Shown here: positions 56,733 to 64,000 of the stretch, one piece after another
Numbering within the stretch: position 1 is the stretch's first letter
Layout of the letters: every line of letters begins with the position of its first letter
NCBI GenBank assembly: GCA_902651635.1
Contig: CACRSC010000273.1
Coordinates: forward strand, 429,143-493,142
Direction: 5' to 3'
Length of the DNA stretch: 64,000 nt
Source of the DNA: Mastigamoeba balamuthi
Taxonomy: Eukaryota; Evosea; Mastigamoebida; Mastigamoebidae
Notes under the pieces: model-generated
Databases searched by the model: none
Told to the model about the DNA's origin: nothing
The model's input: only the letters and a program-made list of their open reading frames with translations
Position numbers and translations under genes: made by a program

Positions 56733-59700
56733 CTACCTACGGCCAGGCTGTGCCATGCTGCCACGGAACGAGGGCGGCAGCGACTTCTTGGCGATGGCGA
56801 CGTTGTCCGGCATCGCGACAACAACCGTGTCAGCGTCCCCGAAGCGGAACTGGTCTGCCACAACGGTGCCGGAGACCTGGTTGATCTGGTACTGGTCCAG
56901 CACGTTCTCCTTGACCTTGTTGAAGTTCCACGTCACGAGGAACTCGCCTGTAGACGTAACGATCGCGCGCTCCTTGTCGCCACCCCCGGCGACGGTGTTG
57001 AACTTGGCCGGGGTGAAGGAGACCGAGCCTCCTATCATCGCGACGTGGTTCGGCTTGATCTGGAGGCGCCTCGCGATTCCCTTGTCCTTGCCGAGCGGTT
57101 TCTGCAGAATTTGTAAGAACCGACGAACACAATCGCACGACACACCTCGAAGCCGCTCCTCCCGTCACCGAGGACAGCAGGGACGACAAACAGGAACGTC
57201 TTGCAGGTGGCGACGATCCACTTCCCGTCTCCCGTGACGTCGATGCCGATGACTGGTGACCCGAGGCCAGGGTACGTCGTCTTTGCGCGAGGCTGGCGCG
57301 ACTCGCCGCCGGGTCCGGGCTGCGTGAGCAGCTTGTGGTCGTAGAGCCGAACCTCGCCCTTGTCCGTTCCCACAACGATCTGCCCGTTCTTGGTGGTGGC
57401 CGCGCAGAGGAAGCCCGGGGGAGTCCTCCCCATGGAGAAGAACCTGACAGGCAAATTAGAGCCCAAGAGTTGAAGGAGGCATCGTACTTGCGGTCGTCGA
57501 CGATCTTGTTGCCGTCCTGTCGGGGGTCGAGGAGGAAGAAGCCGACCCTGTTGAGGCCGACAAACGGCTGCGTGGACTCCTGCTGGGCGTACTTGTCCTG
57601 GGGCAGGATCTCGTTGACGGGGTAGTCGTCGTCGGCCTTCCACATGTTGACGACCTTCTGGGTCTCGATGTCCATGTGGTGCATCACCTTCTTGTCCGTC
57701 GGGTCGAGCATCACCATCTTCTCCTCGCAGTCGTGCAGCATGATCCTGCGGGGGCTGAACGGCAGCGCCTTTATCTTCGTCCTGTACTTGATGTCGCGCG
57801 ACGGCGTCGCCTGGAAGATGCCGATCTGCTTCCCGCGCACAACGTAGGCGTGCTCGTGCCGAGCGGCGACAGAGAGAAGCTTGTTCTTGCCTCCCACGGA
57901 CTCGTCCTCATCGCTCCACTCGCCGTCCGAGGACTCGTCCTCCTCCTCCTCCTCCTCGGACTCGGACTCCTCCTCGCTCGAAGACTCGTCGCTCTGCTCG
58001 GACTCCTCGGAATCGGACTCGCGGGCAGCCTTCCTCGCCAGCGGCTTCGCCGCAGGAGCGGGTGCCGGTGCTGCGGCCGCTGCATGCACAGGCGAGGCGG
58101 GAGCGGCGGAAGCCTGCTCGGCAGGGGCAGCGGCCGAAGCGGCATCAGACTCGGCGCCCGTCTCCGTCTCTGCAGGAGCAGGGCTCTCGTCGTCCTCCAC
58201 GAGGACCATGTCCTCAAACTCCCGCAGATCCTCCTCTGAGATCAGAAGGTCAATACGGCAGAAGCGAGCACAAACGCACCAGTGAGATCGCTGGGCTCCT
58301 CGAAGCCCATCTGGGACACGAGCTCGTCCTTGTCGCGCATTGTGGCCAGGATGAACTTCTGGTCCTCAGAGGCGACCTTGGCGAAGGGCTTCCTCATGTT
58401 GGTCTCGTACAGGCACTTGGCCAGGCAGTTCTTGATGCGGAGGTCGTCCTCGTGGTTGCTCAGGCGCACGCTCCACGTCCAAACGTTGTTCGCCAGCTTG
58501 TAGATCCAGATCACGGCCATGTGCTCCTGCGGGGCTGTTCAGCACATGCGTTCGCGAAATGGGAAAAGGTGCTACCATGTCAAAGTGCAGATACAGCTCG
58601 TCGGTAATGGGCTGGTAGATCGACAGCTTCCCCTCCGGCTCCTCCGTGACGCAGAGATAGACTACGCACAACCGCGAGGTAAGCCACAGTCCCGCAAACA
58701 GCGCCAAACGCAAGAGCGTACACTTGAACTTGTCGACCTCGTCCTGCTGGATGGCGAGCGTGATCTCCTCCCTCTGCAGCGCGAAGGTGCCCACCGTCGT
58801 GTCGAACAGGAACAGCATGCCCGACACCCTCTCGAGGGTCTTCCCGGGCTCTGCGCGCCACCCGCATCAGAACCCCCCCGTTGGCGTGAGCAACAGGCCG
58901 CTGCGAAATTCGGCTGCCACGCACGGCCCTGGAGCGGCACCGGGGGCGGCGCCACGGGCATGTCGACCACGGGCTTGAACTTGGATATGGGTATCGGCGC
59001 TGGCGGTGCTGCCTTCTTCACCACCGCGCCCTCGGGGGGCTTGCGGTCCGGCCTGCCCGACAGACAACAAGAACCCAAGTTCAGCAAACACCACAGAGAC
59101 ACAGAGACAGACGGTCTCTTGGACACCCCCCCCCACCCCCCCCTCCGCCCCACGCACGCCAGCAGATTGAGGAGGTCGGCGTCCTCCATGCCCTCGGGGG
59201 GAGGGGCTGCGTTCTGGGCCTCGTAGAGCGCCGAGCAGAGGGCCTTGGTGAACGTGGTGTACTCGTCCGCAGTGCCGTCCGACTCGAACATCAGGCGCGA
59301 GAGCCCGCTCTCCTGCATCAGCTGCCACATGATGGCCTGCTGCCCCAGCGGGGACTTGCCCGCGACGAAGAACGCCCTGTCCTCCACAGTGAACTCGAAC
59401 GTGGGCGGGAGCTCTGTGTGCCGATCAGGCGTGACGTCAACGCAGGGCTTTCCGGGCGGGGGCGGGAAAAACAGGAAATGACTGGAGCGGAGCGCACGGT
59501 CGGAGTCGCCGCTCTCGGCCTCGGCCTCAGCCTCGTCCTCGTTGCGGCGGATGATGACCTGGTACCTGTGCGGCGATCCCGAGAGGGGCTCGATCGTCGC
59601 GGTCGACGTGGCGTACCTGTCAACCCAAATTGAAGAATTTCGGAGGTTTTTAGGCGCCAAAATCCAGGGGAGCGAGAGGAGCGGAGCGCGAGGCCGGGAG

Positions 59701-59831
59701 GGCGGGCGAGAGCGGTCGCACAGGGGGCGCCACTTGCCGTTGAACATGTCGAAGAGGCCGCCGGTCAGCTTGGGCTGCCCGGCGCTCGTCGTTCCCCAGA
59801 ACGAACCGACAACACCCCGCAGAAACTGCAT
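56733..59831 (-). CDS. VID27: VID27-family protein
   Basis: N-terminal MQFLRGVVGSFWGTTSAGQP starts a PH-like region (RYQVIIRRNEDEAEAE), then FEFTVEDRAFFVAGKSPLG and QAIMWQLMQESGLSRLMFES. A Glu/Asp/Ser-rich stretch lies at 57880-58010. The C-terminal WD-like VID27 domain ends it: KIKALPFSPRRIMLHDCEEK, VVNMWKADDDYPVNEI and FTPAKFNTVAGGGDKERAIV. The yeast homologue is cytoplasmic and of unclear role in vacuolar import and degradation. About seven introns, one holding a TAGGCGCCAAAATCC E2F-like box. Start codon 39 bp from that of ORC1. Confidence 0.88.
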
Positions 59832-59870
59832 TTGTTAACTACTGCCCGAGATACCCGTATCTCGAGCGGT
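59832..59870. promoter_or_regulatory. 39-bp bidirectional promoter with palindrome
   Basis: Between the VID27 and ORC1 start codons lies CGAGATACCCGTATCTCG (59847-59864), 8-bp perfect arms around CC. In such a short spacer it is the obvious candidate for a shared factor site. Transcription must start inside or very near the coding regions. Confidence 0.5.
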
Positions 59871-61161
59871 ATGAAGTTCCCCGCGTCCACGCGCGAACAC
59901 ATGGCGGGCGTATCGCCGGAATCCCTTGCCCACAGCGTCGTAGCGGCGCTCAGCCCCTCGACGGCGTCGGCGCTCTGCGGGCGCGACAAGGAGCGCTCGT
60001 ACATACGCAACGCGATGGAGACGTGCGTGCCGGGCTGCCTGTACGTCTACGGGCCGCCGGGCACGGGCAAGACCTCGGTCGTGCGCTCGGTCGCGTCCGA
60101 GGTCGCCGCGCTGGGCAGGCCGATAGAGTACGCCTACGTCAACTGCGTCCAGCTCTCCAAGCCAGACGCCCTCTTCACGTCTGTGCGCCCTCCCCCTCCC
60201 CAGTCCACGCGATCATCGCCCGCACAGCCCCACTGATCACCCTGAGCTCACGTTTTGGCGCCACACACGCAAACGCGACGCACAGCTCTGCCAGCAGCTC
60301 AGAGTCAGCCCCAAGCCGAGCGCAGAGGCGGCGCTGCAGAAGAGGCTGGCGGGGGCGCCCGAGACGCACCCGTTCGTCGTGGCGGTGATCGACGAGGTCG
60401 ACGCCCTCTTCGTCGGGCCCGCGGAGCGCAGGGCGCTCTACGCGGCGTTCAACATGCCGCTGGCCCCGCAGTCGCGCGTCGCCGTCGTCGGCATCGCCAA
60501 CACGGCGCACCCCCCGGCGCAGCTCTGGAAGAAGCTGCGCTCGCGCATCGGCATACAGAGGGTGGCCTTCCTCCCGTACGGGCCCGCGAGCCTCGAGCAG
60601 ATCGTGTGGTCGCGGCTCAGCGAGGCCCCCGGGCTCTCGGCCGAGTCCGCGCGGGCGGCGCTGCCGCAGTCGGTCGTGAGCGCCATCGCCGCGAGGCTGA
60701 GCGGCATCTGCGGCGACGCCCGCAGGATGCTGCTGCTCTGCAGGGCTGCGCTCGAGACTGCGCTCGCCAGCGGCAGGTGCTGCGCGGGCTCGGCCGACGT
60801 GGACTCTGTCGTCGAGGAGATGCTCATGGACACGCGCAGTGTCGGCATCGCCTCGCTTCCGGCGCACCTCCAGGTGGCTCTGGCCGTCATCGTGCGCCAC
60901 TCGGCAGCGACCGGCAAGGGCAGCGCAGAGATGGGCCCCCTGTGCCAGGCCGTGCTCGAGGCCTGCGCCAGGTGCGGAGCCGCCTGCCCGCAGGCAGAGG
61001 ACCTCGCTGCGGAAATCGTGGGCGTGCTCGTGTCCGTCGGACTCGCAAGGGTCGAGGACGGGCTGGCGCCGGCCCCGAGATACCAAAGACTAGCGCTTTG
61101 CGTCGACACGGACATGCTGTTCGGAGCCCTCAACTACGCACCCGCGCAGGCCCTGCTCTAG
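59871..61161 (+). CDS. ORC1/CDC6-type replication initiator ATPase
   Basis: AAA+ domain: CGRDKERSYIRNAM, Walker A VYGPPGTGKTSVVRS, Walker B VVAVIDEVDALF, sensor-1 VVGIANTAH, QRVAFLPYGPASLEQIV, ICGDARRML (sensor 2 Arg). A winged-helix C-terminus follows (HLQVALAVIVRHSAATG..., EIVGVLVSVGLARVEDG). One intron of about 115 nt (about 60179-60294) within the AAA+ part contains a TTTTGGCGCC E2F-type site. At about 390 residues without an N-terminal BAH domain it is closer in size to CDC6 or archaeal ORC1 than to ORC1. It loads MCM helicase at origins. Stop is 19 bp from the convergent stop of the next gene. Confidence 0.9.
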
Positions 61162-61180
61162 AGACAATACAGTAGTAGAA

Positions 61181-64000
61181 TTATTGCGACTCGTACAACG
61201 CCAACAACGCATCAACATCCGACAAGCCCTTCCGCATGCCGCCGAGGCGCGAGCATATATCGAGCTTGTAGTCGGCTGCGGCAAGTGTCAGAGCATAATT
61301 GGGACTGGGGTGGCGGGACTCGCACTGCACGTGGAGAGATTCCGCAAAACGCCGCACGCCTTGTGGATGACGTCGGCAGAAGACACGTGCGCGCTCATCG
61401 CATCGACAATGACCTGGATGCCGCCTTCGGAGGCAACCACCTCCTGGTTTCGCTCTGCTGGGCGTCAAACAACTGGTAACACCGGCAACTGTCTCGTACC
61501 GTTGATTGTTAGGTTCTGTAGAGCCCCACACGCCTTTCGGACAACCCGCTCGCACGCGATGTGTAGTCTCAGCACGGTGATAACAGCACTAATACCTTGG
61601 AGGCGCTCCACCAGCACTTGATTCCGGGCTGCTGGGAGGTCACTACAGACACCCAAGGAACAAGCGCACGATTGATACAGAGGTTGCGCAAGGCCCCGCA
61701 CGCATTCTCCACTACGTCGGGAGAATCCTTGTGAAGGCACATGGCAGTGATGATAGTCTCCACTCCTCCTCTCTCCGCAACTGCAACCCTGTTTTCCTCT
61801 GTTGCGGTCGTCAAAAATACAAACACATGAGAGCGGACCGTTGAGCGAGAGGTTTTGCAGAGCTTCGCAGGCTTTCTCGGCAACAGCGGCAGACTCGCGG
61901 AAGTGTCGCATGGAGTCTATAACAGCCTGAATCCCGCCCTCCAGCGCCACAATGACCTTGTTCGCCGCTTGGGACCAATGAGGTAACGTGCGAACGGCGA
62001 AGTGCACTTACAGTATATCGAGACGTTCTGGAGCGCACCACAAGCCTTTTCCGTCACCGCGGCTGAATTGGCATACTGGCGAAGCACGTTCACGATAGCC
62101 CGTATACCTCCCTCACGGGCGATAAGAGCCTGGTTTTCCTCTAGTTTTTATCAGTCGAGGCGATGTAGTTTCCACCGTACCGATCGTCGCCAGGTTTTGC
62201 AAAGCACCACAGGCTTTCTCAGCAAAATCAGGACATCCGTGCGGCAACGAGAGCGCGCTGACAATGTCGTGGATGCCTCCTTCCCGTGCAATGAGAACTT
62301 TGTTCTCTCCTGTGCCTTGCCGAGTGAGTCGCCGTCTGCTGATGGTCGTGTTACCATTGACGGCGAGGTTCCGTAAGGCGCCACACACGTGCTCAGCGAC
62401 TTCCGGGGTATCTGCGTGCGCTCTCAGAGCCTGTACAACAGAGGATATACCACCCTCCTCTGCAAGTATCCTCTGGTTTTCGCCTGGGGCATGTTAGACG
62501 CAAACAGTGCCACAGAACGGAACTTGTGATGGCGAGGTTCTGGATTGCTCTGCAGGCAGGCTTGACCACCGAGGCGAGCTCCACGTGCTGATTCAAAGCG
62601 GCAACGATCACACCGATTCCTCCCGCACTGGCGATGGCCGACTTGTTGTCCGCTGAGCTGGCGATGTGAGCAATTCACGTGCAGAGAGGAACGCGATGGT
62701 TACGGTGGCTCGAGAGATTCTGCAGGGCACAGCATGCCTTCTCGGCGACGATCGCGGAATCCGCGTGTTGTCGTAAGGCTTGGACGATGGCGTTTATTCC
62801 GCCCTCACGAGAAATGGCGAGTTTGTACTCCGCTGGGAGTGATCATGTGAGTCGCGGGCATATAATCAGCCAGCCTCACATGGAACTGCAATGAAAACGA
62901 GGCAGTTGCAGATGTCTATGACCGCGGTTGCTGAGGAGACGTGGTCCAAAAGCGCCTTTGTCAGGTGTTGGATGCCGCGGACAGCAACTGCCTTCTGTAC
63001 ACTCTTCGCGATTGAATTGCCGCTCTCTGTCGAAGACGGCGGATGAGCAACGCGGGGAAGGGGCTAAGGGAAGAGAGGTACTCGAGAAGAGAACACCGAG
63101 GGTCCTCGATGCGGTCTCTGCAACAGCCGCGCTCTCTGGCGCACTCTGCAGAGCTCCGACGCACACCTCTATCGCCACAGAGATGCTGCCCAGGCTGCCT
63201 GCAATCGCGAATTAGGGCAAAACTGGAGTGCTTGTATGCATCCTCTACTTACCAGAGTCTGCAAGGGACCTCAGGGTGTTGCACCCGGAGACCTGTATCG
63301 AGACGTTCCCGGGGAACGAGCGCATTGTCGCTGCTATGGACTCTGCGTCTCGCTCCTCCTCGATCCACTTGACCGTGTCGTACTCGACGATCGCCGACGA
63401 CTGCTGCTGGGGCGGCCACTGCACGAGATGCGCTCTCGTGGGCACCTGCGCGAGCGACACGATCGAGATGCGCCCGAGGCTGACCACGCAGGACACACGG
63501 AACTCGGCGTTGGGCTCCAGGACGACCTCGGTCTGCGAGAGCCGTGACACGCCGTCGAGGGCACGCCCGCTCTCGATCGACACGTGGAACAGCGTGCCCT
63601 CGCCCGCGCGCTCGATGATCCTCTGCGCGGCGTCCTTGGACCTCGTCAGGCTCGCGAAGAAGCCCCAGCACACCCTCGGGGCCAGCCGGTAGCTCTCCGC
63701 CACGCACGCCCCGACAGCCCTGAACGCGTCGCCCTGCGTTGACGTCATTACCGGCCAGGAAACGCAGGCAGGGCCCAGGCGATCTCCGTACGCGGAACAG
63801 AGGCAGCGCACGGATGCCGCAGATGAGCTCCCGCGCGAAGTCGCTCCACTCGGGGGCCGCGCCGCCGAGCAGGGCGGCGTTGGCGCTCTGCCGCACAGAG
63901 GGCGGCCCCGCGTAGAGCGAGACGGCGAGCGACTGCTCGAAATTGGCGCCACGCAGCGGCGGGGGGTCGGGGAACTGCAGCCCGTGCTGGCGCGCGAGCT
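61181..64000 (-). CDS. ADP-ribosyltransferase-like domain fused to about 11 armadillo repeats, one repeat per exon (5' end outside window)
   Basis: Reading left from 64000: an ART-like domain with LRGANFEQSLAVSLYAG, an intron, then FRAVGACVAESYRL, WGFFASLTRSKDAA, GTLFHVSIESGRALDGVS and a QTEVVLEPNAEFRVS turn. This is the R-S-(E/Q)xE layout, with Q-T-E at the active site. After a linker come about 11 units of consensus N(K/Q)..IA.EGGI..IV.ALR.H...S..VAEKACGALQNL. They lie at about 63130, 62950, 62760, 62590, 62410, 62240, 62070, 61900, 61730, 61570 and 61400, each in its own exon and separated by introns of about 35-60 nt. Ends ALLALYESQ. ARM repeats bind protein partners, and the ART part would modify them. 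Probably intracellular. Confidence 0.8.

Overview
The window is nuclear DNA from a free-living, unicellular-type eukaryote with a compact, G+C-rich genome. I count about 30 protein genes plus one tRNA in 64 kb. Most genes are cut by short introns (about 40-150 nt, GT-AG with two apparent GC-AG). All three stop codons are used in the standard way. No organelle, bacterial or viral gene block is visible. I cannot name the species. The mix of animal/fungal-type nuclear genes (CTR9, MSH5, ORC1, Enhancer of Polycomb, a PTPDC1-type phosphatase, a TM2D3-type protein) with pectin methylesterases and a GPI-type chitinase suggests an obscure protist that feeds on plant, algal or fungal wall material.

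Layout. 1-1.6 kb: 5' part of a secreted protein made of about 195-residue repeats. 1.83 kb: tRNA-Trp. 1.9-7.7 kb: divergent MSH5 and NEK kinase. 8.5-9.8 kb: pectinesterase 1. 9.9-12.9 kb: VMA21, a lipase-like protein lacking its nucleophile, TM2D3-like. 13-21.8 kb: FHA protein, BAR-SH3 protein, CTR9, a CBM20 protein with a degenerate 2H-phosphodiesterase-like domain, histone H4. 22-31 kb: TAF4-like, ARID-SAP30, DDX6/Dhh1, PTPDC1-like. 31.6-40.5 kb: an unknown Cys-containing protein, GH18 chitinase, pectinesterase 2 (inverted copy of the first), M20 amidohydrolase, START protein, beta-4-GalNAc-transferase-like enzyme. 40.85-44.49 kb: an A+T-rich, apparently gene-free island with decayed repeats and a long hairpin. 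44.49-46.20 kb: a pogo/Tigger-like DNA transposon with 43-bp TIRs and TA target duplication. 46.3-64 kb: TKL kinase, CHMP5, Enhancer of Polycomb, alpha/beta hydrolase, mitotic cyclin, NSUN6, VID27, ORC1/CDC6, and an ADP-ribosyltransferase-armadillo-repeat gene running off the right edge.

Functional themes. Chromatin and transcription: H4, CTR9, TAF4, ARID-SAP30, EPC. Cell cycle and meiosis: cyclin, ORC1, NEK, MSH5. Membrane traffic: BAR-SH3, CHMP5, VMA21. Secreted wall-degrading enzymes: two pectinesterases and a chitinase, each with a signal peptide and a GPI-like tail. There is no operon logic. Many neighbours are divergent or convergent with very short spacers: 39 bp between the VID27 and ORC1 starts, 19 bp between the ORC1 and ART-ARM stops.

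Splice junctions stated as exact are those where donor, acceptor and frame all agreed. The others are approximate.
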